Assembly: GCA_040080965.1 (NCBI GenBank)
Contig: JBEBHH010000005.1
Span: 1-64,000, forward strand
DNA from: SHZI01 sp040080965
GTDB lineage: Bacteria; Pseudomonadota; Gammaproteobacteria; Steroidobacterales; GCA-2729495
Length of the DNA: 64,000 nt
Direction: 5' to 3'
The position numbers were made by a program, and so were the translations under genes. Numbering within the stretch: the first letter of the stretch is position 1; the number at the start of each line of letters is the position of its first letter. The notes under the pieces were generated by a model. The model was not told where the DNA came from. It saw only the letters and a program-made list of their open reading frames with translations, and searched no databases. Positions 17,968 through 26,215 of this stretch are shown piece by piece.

Positions 17968-20117
17968 GTGCAGGTACGACTCAGCTTCTCGACCACATTC
18001 ATCCGCCGGAGCATCCGGATCACATCCGCCAGGTGCCGGCGATCCCGCACCAGGATCGAGAACAGCATGGTGGCTGAATCGTCCTGGCCCTCGTCGATGG
18101 ACACCTGCTCGATGTTGGAGCCCGAGTCCGCGATGCGCGCCGCCACTTCCGCGAGCACGCCCGGCTTGTTGTTCACCTCCACCCGGATCTCGGCGGAGAA
18201 CTCCCGGTCGATGCCGGCCTGCCAGGTGACCGCGATCCACTTGTTCGGCTGCTTCCGGTACTCACCGAGGTTGCCGCACACGTTGCGGTGGACCACGACG
18301 CCGCGGCCGGCGCTCAGGTAACCCATGATCGCATCCCCGGGAATCGGATGACAGCAGCGCGCGTAAGACACGACCAGGCCCTCGGTTCCCGCAATGGCGA
18401 TCGGTGTGGGCTTGCCTGGCTCGGCGCTGATGGTGCCGGGCGCCTGCAGCAGCGCCTTGGCTACCAGGGGCGCGAGGCGCTCGCCGAGCCCGAGCTGCTC
18501 GAAAAGCTCGTTGGTGTTGTTGAGGCCGAACTCGTCGAGCAGCGCCTTCATCTGCACGTCGCTGATCTTCCGGAGCGGCGTGCCGGCATCCCGCAGCGCC
18601 TGGTCGAGCAGGCGGCGGCCCAGTTCGAGGGCCTCGTTGAAGCGCAGGTTCTTCAGGTACTGGCGGATCGACGCGCGCGCCTTCGCCGTGGCCACGAAGT
18701 TCACCCAGCTGGGATTCGGGTGGGCGCCCTTGGCCGTGATCACTTCCACCGTCTGGCCGTTCTCGATCTGCGTGCGCAGGGGCACGAGGCGCCGGTCGAT
18801 CTTCGCGGCGACGCACCGGTTGCCCACGTCAGTGTGGACCGCGTAGGCGAAGTCCACGCAGGTGGAGCCCCGCGGCAGGCGCAGGATGTCGCCCTTGGGT
18901 GTGAAAACGTACACAGCGTCGGGAAACAGGTCGACCTTGACGTGCTCCATGAACTCTTCCGAGTTCGCCGCCAGCTGCATCTCGCTGATGCTGGCCAGCC
19001 ACTCGCGGGCGCGGGCTTCCGGGGCGGCAACTTCCAGGTCCGTGTCCTTGTACTGCCAGTGGGCCGCGATGCCCCGCTCGGCAATGCGGTCCATCTCGCT
19101 GGTGCGTATCTGCACCTCGATGGGCATGCCGTTGGGGCCGAACAGACTGGTGTGCAGCGACTGGTAGCCGTTGATCCGCGGGATCGCGATGTAGTCCTTG
19201 AAGCGGCCCGGCATCGGCTTGTACAGCTGGTGCACGATGCCCAGCGTGCGGTAGCACTCGTCCACCGAGTCCACCACCACCCTGAAACCGAAGACGTCGG
19301 CGATGTCCCCAAGCGAGCGCTTCTTGCGCTCCATCTTCCGGTAGATGCTGTACAGGTGCTTCTTTCGGCCCGTCACGCTGGCCTTGATGGACGCGTTGTC
19401 CAGGGCGTTGTTGAGCCGCTCGGAGATCCGCTTGACGAACTGCTTCTGGTTGCCTTCGCCGCGCCGGACGGTCTTGTCGAGCACCCGGTAGCGGAACGGG
19501 TGGGCGTGGCGGAAGCCCAGGTCTTCCAGCTGGGTCTTGATCGCGTTGATTCCCAGGCGATTGGCGATGGGCGCGTAGATCTCCAGCGTCTCCCGCGCGA
19601 TGCGCTGCTGCTTGTCACCGGGCATGGAGTCCAGGGTCTGCATGTTGTGCAGCCGGTCGGCCAGCTTGATCAGGATGACGCGGATGTCCTGGACCATCGC
19701 CAGCATCATCTTGCGGAAACTTTCCACCTGCAGTTCGGTGCGGCTGCTGAAGTTCAGCTTGTCCAGCTTGCTGACGCCGTCCACGAGGGAGGCGATTTCG
19801 GCGCCGAACTTCGCGGTGATCTCGTGCTTGGCGGTCGGGGTGTCCTCGATCACGTCGTGCATCAGCGCCGCCGCGAGGCTCTGGTAGTCCAGGCGCAGGT
19901 CCGCGAGGATCGTGGCGACCGCCACCGGGTGCGTGATGTAGGGATCGCCGGAGCGGCGCTTCTGGCCCTCGTGGGCATCGGCACTGAAGGCGTAGGCGTC
20001 AGCGATGATGCTGAGCTGCTGCTTCGGCAGGTAGTTCGCCTTCTGCAGCAGGCCGCTGAGCCCGGCGTTGCGGCGGGCCAGGGGCAGGCGATTCAGGATG
20101 GTGGCCGCGTAGTCCAT
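17964..20117 (-). CDS. spoT: Bifunctional (p)ppGpp synthetase/hydrolase SpoT
   Basis: This stringent-response enzyme makes and degrades (p)ppGpp. The 717-residue protein has an intact HD hydrolase domain (ALMHDVIEDTPT, KLADRLHNM) and an intact synthetase domain (FKDYIAIPRINGYQSLHT and MPIEVQIRT). A TGS domain (ILRLPRGSTCVDFAYAVH), a zinc-finger-like region (YARCCHPIPGD) and a C-terminal ACT domain follow. Both activities therefore look possible. ATG 20117 is preferred; a GTG codon immediately precedes it at 20120. It is downstream of rpoZ, separated by a long palindrome. Confidence 0.96.
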   Translation of the reverse strand: MDYAATILNRLPLARRNAGLSGLLQKANYLPKQQLSIIADAYAFSADAHEGQKRRSGDPYITHPVAVATILADLRLDYQSLAAALMHDVIEDTPTAKHEITAKFGAEIASLVDGVSKLDKLNFSSRTELQVESFRKMMLAMVQDIRVILIKLADRLHNMQTLDSMPGDKQQRIARETLEIYAPIANRLGINAIKTQLEDLGFRHAHPFRYRVLDKTVRRGEGNQKQFVKRISERLNNALDNASIKASVTGRKKHLYSIYRKMERKKRSLGDIADVFGFRVVVDSVDECYRTLGIVHQLYKPMPGRFKDYIAIPRINGYQSLHTSLFGPNGMPIEVQIRTSEMDRIAERGIAAHWQYKDTDLEVAAPEARAREWLASISEMQLAANSEEFMEHVKVDLFPDAVYVFTPKGDILRLPRGSTCVDFAYAVHTDVGNRCVAAKIDRRLVPLRTQIENGQTVEVITAKGAHPNPSWVNFVATAKARASIRQYLKNLRFNEALELGRRLLDQALRDAGTPLRKISDVQMKALLDEFGLNNTNELFEQLGLGERLAPLVAKALLQAPGTISAEPGKPTPIAIAGTEGLVVSYARCCHPIPGDAIMGYLSAGRGVVVHRNVCGNLGEYRKQPNKWIAVTWQAGIDREFSAEIRVEVNNKPGVLAEVAARIADSGSNIEQVSIDEGQDDSATMLFSILVRDRRHLADVIRMLRRMNVVEKLSRTCT

Positions 20118-20167
20118 CACCCGATTCTAGCCCCCGGGTGGCGGGCTATACCGGCGGGATTTCACGG

Positions 20168-20281
20168 CTGATCGGTCCGGGCCCGCGGCCGGCCGGGGAT
20201 ACCCCCCTTGCCGCTACCGTGCGGCACGGTGAGCGCGGCAAGGGGGGTATCCCCGGCCGGCCGCGGGCCCGGACCGATCAG
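20168..20281. repeat. 47-bp perfect inverted repeat between rpoZ and spoT
   Basis: Bases 20168-20214 are exactly complementary to 20235-20281. The 20-base centre contains a further small hairpin (ACCGTG/CACGGT at 20216-20221 and 20225-20230). Each arm is extremely G+C-rich and includes a run of six C or G. The RNA from either strand would form a stem of about 47 bp. It could be a MITE- or REP-type element, a transcription attenuator between rpoZ and spoT, or a fold-back artefact. Confidence 0.8.
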
Positions 20282-20289
20282 AGCCAGGA

Positions 20290-20586
20290 TCAGTCGGTGA
20301 GGTCGTCGTCCAGGCGGTCGAGCTGGATCGGCGGGTTCAGCAGGGCTTCGGCCTGCTCCCGGGCCATGAGGTCTTCCGGGGTCTGGTCGGCTTCCTTGAG
20401 CAGTTCGGCGGTCACGAGGCCGGCGGCGATCTCGCGCAGCGCCAGCACGGTGGGCTTGTCGTTTTCCCGTTCGAGCAGGGGCTCGGCGCCGTTGGCGATC
20501 CGGCGGGAGCGCTTGGCGGCGACCATCACCAGCTCAAACAGGTTCGGAATGTTCTTGAGGCAGTCTTCGACGGTGATGCGGGCCAT
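20290..20586 (-). CDS. rpoZ: RNA polymerase omega subunit
   Basis: Omega assists RNA polymerase assembly and mediates ppGpp sensitivity. The 98-residue protein has the family N-terminus MARITVEDCLKNIPNLFELV and the conserved block AAKRSRRIANG. It lies between gmk and spoT, the classical arrangement. The start at 20586 is the family start; upstream codons in the same frame are not coding-like. Confidence 0.95.
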   Translation of the reverse strand: MARITVEDCLKNIPNLFELVMVAAKRSRRIANGAEPLLERENDKPTVLALREIAAGLVTAELLKEADQTPEDLMAREQAEALLNPPIQLDRLDDDLTD

Positions 20587-20682
20587 GGTTCGATTCTCGG
20601 GTGTTTGCCGGGGACGCGACTCTAGGGCGGCGGCCGCGGAGGAGCAACGGCATATGCACAAATGCCATATGCCCGAGTGGGG

Positions 20683-21339
20683 TCAGCCCTCGAGAATTGC
20701 CCGTGCGCGCGCCGCCGTGCCGGGCGCGAAGGACGCCAGGTGGCCGCTCTTGCCCTGGAGGATCGCGACCAGGCCGTCCACCGCTTCGGCCAGCACCTCG
20801 TTCACCACGACGAAATCGAATTCCGCCCAGTGCGCCATGTCGTCCAGCGCCTGGCCGAGCCGGCGGCGGATGACCTCCTCGGAATCCGTGGCCCGGCTCC
20901 GCAGCCGCCGCTCCAGCTCCTTCACGGACGGCGGCATGATGAACACCGTCCGGCAGTCCGGCGCGTTGGCCCGGATCTGCCGGGCGCCCTGCCAGTCGAT
21001 CTCGAGCAGCACGTCGTGGCCGCCGGCGCGCAGCGTCTCGACCTGATCGCGGCTTGTGCCGTAGAAATTGCCGAAGACTTCCGCGTGCTCGAGGAATGCG
21101 CCGGCGGCAACCATTTGCTGGAACTGATCTGGCTCGACGAAGCAGTAGTCCTTGCCCGGCGTTTCCCCCGGCCGCGGCTTCCGCGTGGTGTAAGAAATGG
21201 AGAAGCGCAGTCCCGGGTCCCGGGCCAGCAACGCCTTCACCAGCGTGGTCTTGCCGGCGCCGGACGGCGCGGACAGGACCAGGAGGGTACCCCGGCGGAC
21301 TTCCTGCCCCGTTGGGGCGGTCTTGGATAGCGAACTCAA
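20683..21339 (-). CDS. gmk: Guanylate kinase
   Basis: Guanylate kinase phosphorylates GMP to GDP. The protein has the P-loop LSAPSGAGKTT, the GMP-binding block SISYTTRKPRPGE and EIDWQGARQI. I prefer the TTG at 21339 (218 residues) because GGAG sits 9 bases upstream and because the 24 codons before it lose the strong G/C third-position bias. An ATG at 21411 would give 242 residues, longer than the usual 205 or so. The gene heads the rpoZ-spoT-ridA-recG direction and is divergent from the XRE gene. Confidence 0.93.
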   Translation of the reverse strand: MSSLSKTAPTGQEVRRGTLLVLSAPSGAGKTTLVKALLARDPGLRFSISYTTRKPRPGETPGKDYCFVEPDQFQQMVAAGAFLEHAEVFGNFYGTSRDQVETLRAGGHDVLLEIDWQGARQIRANAPDCRTVFIMPPSVKELERRLRSRATDSEEVIRRRLGQALDDMAHWAEFDFVVVNEVLAEAVDGLVAILQGKSGHLASFAPGTAARARAILEG

Positions 21340-21457
21340 GGGTCGAAACTCCGCGAGTGGGTGACTTTCTGTTAGCGACGCAATATGCCGCTGAATGCTG
21401 AAATCCGCCATGGTTTCTTGACGACGTATCCCCGAACCAGGATAAATTCGCGTCTGT

Positions 21458-21799
21458 ATGGGAAAAGCCAGATCGATAAAGCCGCGAGTCGAAGTGGGTT
21501 CCGGCAATGTCTTTGCCGATCTGAGTATTCCTGCGGCCGAAGAACGGCAGACCAAGGTGCGACTCGCAGTGGCCATTCAGCGGTCAGTTGCAGACCTAGG
21601 GCTTACCCAGGCAGAAGTTGCCCGGGTCCTGGGCACGAATCAGCCCAAGGTGTCTGCCCTGCTGAGTGCCCGTCTTGAGGGATTTTCGGTCGAGCGCCTT
21701 TTGAATTTTCTGGCAGCGCTTGGCAATGACGTCGAGATACTGGTTCGGAAGCGCAAGTCCAATCGGGGGCCGGGCAGGATTCACGTTGGCGGAATCTGA
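21458..21799 (+). CDS. XRE-family antitoxin-like helix-turn-helix protein
   Basis: The 113-residue protein has an N-terminal VEVGSGNVFADLSIP block and a helix-turn-helix (LTQAEVARVLGTNQPKVSALL) followed by FSVERLLNFLAALGNDVEI. This is the pattern of HigA/XRE antitoxins that normally pair with a RelE/HigB-like (Gp49) toxin. No toxin gene lies on either side: gmk is divergent upstream and a 300-base gap follows. It may be a solitary remnant or a stand-alone regulator. DNA around it has visibly lower G+C than the flanking core genes. Confidence 0.8.
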   Translation: MGKARSIKPRVEVGSGNVFADLSIPAAEERQTKVRLAVAIQRSVADLGLTQAEVARVLGTNQPKVSALLSARLEGFSVERLLNFLAALGNDVEILVRKRKSNRGPGRIHVGGI

Positions 21800-22099
21800 A
21801 TTACCGGGGGCAATTGCGCCTCGTGGGGCTATTCCACGTTCTGGACCACTCACAGGCGGCAAGCCGGAAAGTGAGGCTTAGCAAGGCTGTCAGCGTGTTT
21901 CACAGCCTTGCCCAGTGGGCCGGCTACTCAATCGCGGCCCGCTCGAGACTCGGCGGGGCGATGCTAATCGCCGTTTGACGTAAGGACGAAAACTCGTCCG
22001 TTCGGGTGACTCGCAAGCAACCATTGCGGCTGATACTTGGTCCGTGGAAGTCCGGGCCCATGTAGCCTTGACCAAATTCAGTGAGGTAGGCGAAGTCTC
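21800..22099. other. Intergenic region with hairpin and conserved leader A
   Basis: No gene is visible. The region has a 9-bp hairpin (CAAGGCTGT 21882-21890 with ACAGCCTTG 21902-21910), which lacks a T-run, and the 71-base block at 21973-22043 that is shared with the leader of the lectin gene downstream. Confidence 0.6.
21973..22043 (+). promoter_or_regulatory. Conserved leader block A upstream of dockerin-tailed gene
   Basis: This 71-base block aligns without gaps to 23380-23450, with about 49 identical positions by hand count. Both copies have GTTTGACGTAA at offset 0, a 6-bp hairpin with a GTTY loop at offset 21 (TCGTCC/GGGTGA here, using G-U pairs) and ATACTYGGTCC at offset 60. Copy A can also form the alternative hairpin GGACGA-AAAC-TCGTCC, which shares the TCGTCC arm. 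A structured regulatory RNA or a shared promoter are both possible. Confidence 0.5.
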
Positions 22100-23254
22100 A
22101 TGCGAATCTCAAAGCAGTTGCTCAGTCTACTGGTGCTTCTTTGCTCCTCCAAGAGCATGGCGGCGGCGACGGTGTCCGTGACCCCGAGCAATGCTACTCC
22201 GAACATCGGTGACACGTTTTACGTGACGGTGAGCGGCGCCGGCTTCCCCGAAGTGGCGGGTGCGGTCCTCTTGTTGAACTTCAACAGCGCCGTTGTGAGC
22301 GTCAAGACCCCAACCCTCAGCAACGGTATCGTGCTTGCGCCAGGCTCACCTTTCGGCGGCGGCATTATTGCCGACAGCCCGTTCCTGTCCGGTGGCCAAC
22401 TGGTATTTTTGGCACCCAACCCGCCACTGCCCATGCCCGCGGGCAGCTTCGATGCGATCCGGGTCTACTTTACGGTCGTTGGATTTGGTGCTGCCAATAT
22501 TCTCCTCGTCCAGGATGGCCTTGATAATGCTTGGACTGACGCGAATACTTTCGAACCGATCCCAGTCACTTACACCCAGGCAGTTGTGCAAGTCGGTGGC
22601 CCAGCTGTAGCTGGCGACGATGGACCCGTGGCCGCAACTGAAGGCGTCGCAAAGAGCATTTCAGTAGGAACTAACGATACGGGCTTCACCAATCCGGTCT
22701 CGGTAACGGTCACGGCCCAGCCGACCCAAGGCACGATTACCGCGGTCAGCGCCCCCGGCCCGGCAGCCGGGATGACCATCACCTACACGGCCAACATTGG
22801 CGCGTCGGGCGCGGACAGCTTCACCTATGAGATGGTGGACAGTTATGCCGCGAGCGACTCAGCCACCGTGAACGTAAGTATCGGCCCAGACAGCGATGGC
22901 GACGGCCTCGGGAATGCCGATGACAATTGCACGCTAGTTGCGAACACAGCTACGGGGAACGTGCCAGGCACTTCCCCGCCGATCCCGAAGTACCAACTCG
23001 ACAGCGACAACGACGGCTTCGGCAACGCCTGCGATGCAGATTTGAATAACACCGGGCAAGTTACGGCTGCGGATTACGCCATGCTCCGTTCGGTGGTTCT
23101 CTACCTCGCCACAGAAACGCCCCTGGCCGCCAAGGCTGACCTGAATGGGAGTGGGCAGGTTACGGCGGCTGACTCAGCCATTATGCGCGCCAGAATGAAC
23201 ACTGTGCCTGGGCCGTCAGGGCTTGCCTGTGCGGGAACCATCCCCTGCCCGTGA
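22100..23254 (+). CDS. Secreted cohesin-like / dockerin-tailed protein
   Basis: The 384-residue protein has a signal peptide (to about SMAAATVS) and an N-terminal cohesin-like beta domain (about 24-155). That domain starts VSVTPSNATPNIGDTFYV and includes AGAVLLLNFNSAVVSV. An Ig/cadherin-like repeat follows (about 165-262; VAGDDGPVAATEG, GADSFTYEMVD). Next come TSP3-like Asp repeats (PDSDGDGLGNADDNC) and two dockerin-type repeats (DLNNTGQVTAADYAMLR, DLNGSGQVTAADSAIMR). The C-terminus is PGPSGLACAGTIPCP, nearly identical to the protein at 23584. The ATG at 22100 is preceded by GAGGTAGG. Adhesion or matrix assembly at the cell surface is inference. Confidence 0.78.
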   Translation: MRISKQLLSLLVLLCSSKSMAAATVSVTPSNATPNIGDTFYVTVSGAGFPEVAGAVLLLNFNSAVVSVKTPTLSNGIVLAPGSPFGGGIIADSPFLSGGQLVFLAPNPPLPMPAGSFDAIRVYFTVVGFGAANILLVQDGLDNAWTDANTFEPIPVTYTQAVVQVGGPAVAGDDGPVAATEGVAKSISVGTNDTGFTNPVSVTVTAQPTQGTITAVSAPGPAAGMTITYTANIGASGADSFTYEMVDSYAASDSATVNVSIGPDSDGDGLGNADDNCTLVANTATGNVPGTSPPIPKYQLDSDNDGFGNACDADLNNTGQVTAADYAMLRSVVLYLATETPLAAKADLNGSGQVTAADSAIMRARMNTVPGPSGLACAGTIPCP

Positions 23255-23583
23255 TGGTGCGCAGCGCCAACTTACTAGCGCAAACTATTGTCAGGACGTC
23301 CACTTCGGCGGGGTTCTAGCTTTCACGGAGCTTGGAAGGCGCTGTGGCGACAGGGACTCTGTGGAGCTAGTAGGGATCGGTTTGACGTAATAGCCAGACA
23401 TCACCCGTTTGGGTGATTCGTCAGGGACGCTTGGAGCACATACTCGGTCCCCGTAGCGCTGAAGAGCCATAGCTTCATTCCCAAATCTGACGCCTCAGGT
23501 CGCTCAGCACATTGGCTTGATGGGGACTCAACGCAATGAGCCTCACTTTGGTGCGTACAAAGAATCGCTTCTATGGAGTTGCC
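23255..23583. other. Intergenic region with conserved leader B
   Basis: No gene is recognised between the two dockerin-tailed genes. The first 120 bases show no clear terminator. The shared leader block lies at 23380-23450, and an alternative ATG start for the downstream gene lies at 23536. Confidence 0.5.
23380..23450 (+). promoter_or_regulatory. Conserved leader block B upstream of lectin gene
   Basis: This is the second copy of the 71-base block at 21973. It has GTTTGACGTAA (23380-23390), a perfect hairpin TCACCC-GTTT-GGGTGA (23401-23416) and ATACTCGGTCC (23440-23450), with the same internal spacings as copy A. The hairpin arms differ between copies but remain pairable, which fits conservation of RNA structure. 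It lies 204 bases upstream of the chosen GTG start. Confidence 0.5.
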
Positions 23584-25161
23584 GTGCGCCCAATCCGTCT
23601 GATGCCTTCCCTGGTTATCGCCCTTACCGGCGCCACTGCATCCGCAGATCCCATCACTTACCTGGATCAGGAGCATCTCGTTGCCGCCTACGGCAACAAT
23701 GTCTACCGCTATGTGACTTCCGCGGTGGACTGGAACGCGGCCCTTGCCGCCGCTTCGACCTATTCGTGGAATGGCAAAACCGGGCATTTGGTCACCGTTA
23801 CGTCTCTGTCTGAAAACGACTTCATCTACGCCGCCTTTGTTGGTCCCCGAATCGCAGTCCCTGGCGCCGACGATGAGCAGGCCACGCCGTGGATTGCTCT
23901 GTCCGATTCCGTCGTCGAAGGTACTTGGAGGTGGCAGGCAGGACCGGAGCTTGGTGAAGTAGCCGCATTCACAAACTGGAACCTCGGCGAGCTTAACGGC
24001 TCTTCAGAAAACTTTGCCGTCCTTCACTGGCAGGATCGTGGACTTGGTACTGGCAAGTGGTACGACTACCCCGCTGCCGGTGGGTCTGGCTCAAGCGGGG
24101 GTCAGACGTTCGTTGTCGAATTCGAAGGTGCCATAGAGCCCATCACCCTAGCCGATGACTTCACCTACAACGCCTGTGCCCAGAGCTTGGGAGGAGTCAT
24201 TCGGCTGACCAATCCAGGTGGTTTCGTTCCCGCAACCTGTACGTACGATGTCAATGGCAACCTCAAGGGGACTGCATTCGCAAGTACACCACTGACCAAT
24301 GCTCCAGGTGCCTCGTTCGCAGCTTCTTTTGCCTACCGCATCCAAGGTGGGGGCGACGGCCTGGCATTCATCCTCCAGAACGACCCTCGGGGAGCGACCG
24401 CTGCGGGAGGGGGTGGTGAGGGGCAAGGCTGGGGAGACGAATGGCAGGGCAGTCCCGCCATAACGCCAATCTGGCGAATAGTCGTCGATACCTTCCAGAA
24501 CTCGCTCAATCCAAGCGATAACTACATTGGCTTCAGCAAGAACTTTACCCAAGCCGATGCCGTAGTTGGGATTCTATCGCCCGCCTTCGGATTCCCTCCC
24601 TACGATCTCAATAGCGGTTCAACGCAGTACGTTTGGGTTGACTACAGCGCTGCCACTCAGCTACTTGCAGTCTACGCATCTGCAACGAACACCAAGCCAC
24701 AGACGGAACTCTTTCGCCTTGGCGGACAAGACCTTACGGAACTGGGAGCCCAGTTCTACGTAGGGTTCTCAGCAGGTAGCGGAGCATCGACTGCTATACA
24801 TGACATCGAGCAGTTCACGTTTAGATCTCCGGTACCAGATATAGACGGTGATGGTATCTACGACGCCAGCGATAACTGTGTACTGATGGCGAACCCGACC
24901 CAGCTCGACTCCAACGCGGACGGGTACGGCAATATTTGCGATGCGGACCTAAACAGCAGCGGATCCGTTACCGCGGCCGACTACGCGATCCTGCGGTCAG
25001 TGCTGAACCTCGCCGCTGCTTCAAGCCAAACAGCGGCCGGGGCTGACTTTAACGGGAGTGGAACAGTAACGGCCGCCGACTACGCCATCCTGCGTTCCAA
25101 GATCGGGACTGCCCCTGGACCATCCGGGCTCGCCTGCGCAGGTACGATTCCCTGCCCCTGA
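23584..25161 (+). CDS. Secreted C-type lectin / L-type lectin protein with dockerin tail
   Basis: The protein (525 residues from GTG 23584) has a signal peptide ending near TGATASADP. A C-type-lectin-like domain follows (about 35-175; WIALSDSVVEGTWRW, TNWNLGELNG, WYDYP), then an L-type (legume-like) lectin domain (about 185-415; GDGLAFILQNDPRG, WRIVVDTFQN, YVGFSAGSG). TSP3-like Asp repeats, two dockerin-type repeats (DLNSSGSVTAADYAILR, DFNGSGTVTAADYAILR) and the tail PGPSGLACAGTIPCP complete it. GGAG lies 5 bases before the GTG; an ATG at 23536 would add 16 residues. Two different carbohydrate-binding folds suggest a glycan-binding surface protein. G+C is visibly lower than in neighbouring core genes. 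Confidence 0.8.
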   Translation: MRPIRLMPSLVIALTGATASADPITYLDQEHLVAAYGNNVYRYVTSAVDWNAALAAASTYSWNGKTGHLVTVTSLSENDFIYAAFVGPRIAVPGADDEQATPWIALSDSVVEGTWRWQAGPELGEVAAFTNWNLGELNGSSENFAVLHWQDRGLGTGKWYDYPAAGGSGSSGGQTFVVEFEGAIEPITLADDFTYNACAQSLGGVIRLTNPGGFVPATCTYDVNGNLKGTAFASTPLTNAPGASFAASFAYRIQGGGDGLAFILQNDPRGATAAGGGGEGQGWGDEWQGSPAITPIWRIVVDTFQNSLNPSDNYIGFSKNFTQADAVVGILSPAFGFPPYDLNSGSTQYVWVDYSAATQLLAVYASATNTKPQTELFRLGGQDLTELGAQFYVGFSAGSGASTAIHDIEQFTFRSPVPDIDGDGIYDASDNCVLMANPTQLDSNADGYGNICDADLNSSGSVTAADYAILRSVLNLAAASSQTAAGADFNGSGTVTAADYAILRSKIGTAPGPSGLACAGTIPCP

Positions 25162-25262
25162 TCTCGTTGTAAGAGTGAGCCCAATTCATCGCCCTTGACT
25201 CGGAGTCCCGTTACGGCGAGGTTCTCTGAATCTGCGCCCGCTAGATTTGGTCGTGTCGAACC

Positions 25263-26129
25263 CTATTCCACATTTTGCACCTGCTCACGGATCTGCTCGA
25301 TGAGCACCTTGATGTCGACCGCATGCCGCGTCGTCTCCGCGTCGGCGGACTTGGAGCCGAGCGTGTTCGCCTCCCGGTTCAGTTCCTGTACCAGGAAGTC
25401 CAGGCGGCGGCCCACGGGCGCGTCCGACTTCAGGTTGTCCCGGAATTCGGCGAGGTGCGCGGTGAGGCGGTCCAGCTCCTCGCTCACGTCCAGCTTCTGG
25501 GCCAGCAGCACGATTTCCTGCTCGAGGCGGTCAGGGTCCACGGGAGTGCTGAGTGCGGCGACGCGCTCGGCCAGCCGCTCACGAATCTTCGCCAGCACGA
25601 CTGGCAGACGCGCGATGACTTCCGCCACGTGGGCCTCGATCTCGACCAGGCGACGCTCCAGCATCTCGCCGATGCGGGCGCCTTCCCGGGCCCGTGCCGC
25701 ATTCAGCTCGGCAATCACGGCCTCGAAGGTCTGCGCCACGACCGGCAGCAACGCCGCCGGGTCCGGTTCCTCCTGCTCAAGCACGCCGGGCCACCGCAGC
25801 ACGTCGAGCGGGCTGACCGACGCCGAATTCCGGAGTTCGTCCGCAATGGCGCTGAAGTGCGCGACCAGCTGACGGACCAGGGGGAGATTGAGCTTTCCCG
25901 CCGGCGACCGGTTTTCGCCGGCGCGCAACGACAGGGAGGCCTCGACGCGCCCGCGGCCCAGCTGGCCCGTGGCGAGCTGGCGCAGGTCGGTTTCAATGAC
26001 GCGACAGAAGTCCGGCAGCTTCAGCTGGACTTCCAGGTAGCGGTGGTTGATCGAGCGGACTTCCCAGAGCAGCTGTCCCTGGGGTGTGGCGGTTTCGCCC
26101 CGCGCAAAGCCGGTCATGCTCCGGATCAC
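25263..26129 (-). CDS. yicC: YicC family endoribonuclease
   Basis: YicC-type proteins are stress-linked endoribonucleases. The 288-residue protein begins MIRSMTGFARGE when started at the GTG at 26129; E. coli YicC begins MIRSMTAYAR and has 287 residues, which decides the start. The family blocks EVRSINHRYLEVQLKLP and the C-terminal QELNREANTLGSKS are present. It is divergent from the PP2C gene by 86 bases. It is often linked to gmk in other genomes but not here. Confidence 0.92.
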   Translation of the reverse strand: MIRSMTGFARGETATPQGQLLWEVRSINHRYLEVQLKLPDFCRVIETDLRQLATGQLGRGRVEASLSLRAGENRSPAGKLNLPLVRQLVAHFSAIADELRNSASVSPLDVLRWPGVLEQEEPDPAALLPVVAQTFEAVIAELNAARAREGARIGEMLERRLVEIEAHVAEVIARLPVVLAKIRERLAERVAALSTPVDPDRLEQEIVLLAQKLDVSEELDRLTAHLAEFRDNLKSDAPVGRRLDFLVQELNREANTLGSKSADAETTRHAVDIKVLIEQIREQVQNVE

Positions 26130-26215
26130 GCGACGGCGCTCACGTTTATGGCAAAAATTCTGTGCATCGCGTTTGTGCCCCGTTAGACTGCCGCGAAGTA
26201 TCACCGGGAGTTGCC

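Noticed and set aside
21340..21411. ATG start at 21411 for guanylate kinase
   Set aside because: The 24 codons before 21339 lose the strong third-position G/C bias of the gene and lengthen the protein past the family norm, whereas the TTG at 21339 has GGAG at good spacing. It remains an alternative.
21973..23450. c-di-GMP-I riboswitch in the dockerin gene leaders
   Set aside because: The GACGCAAAGCC core, the CAAACC strand and the GAAA tetraloop of GEMM-I are absent; only the 33754 element has them.
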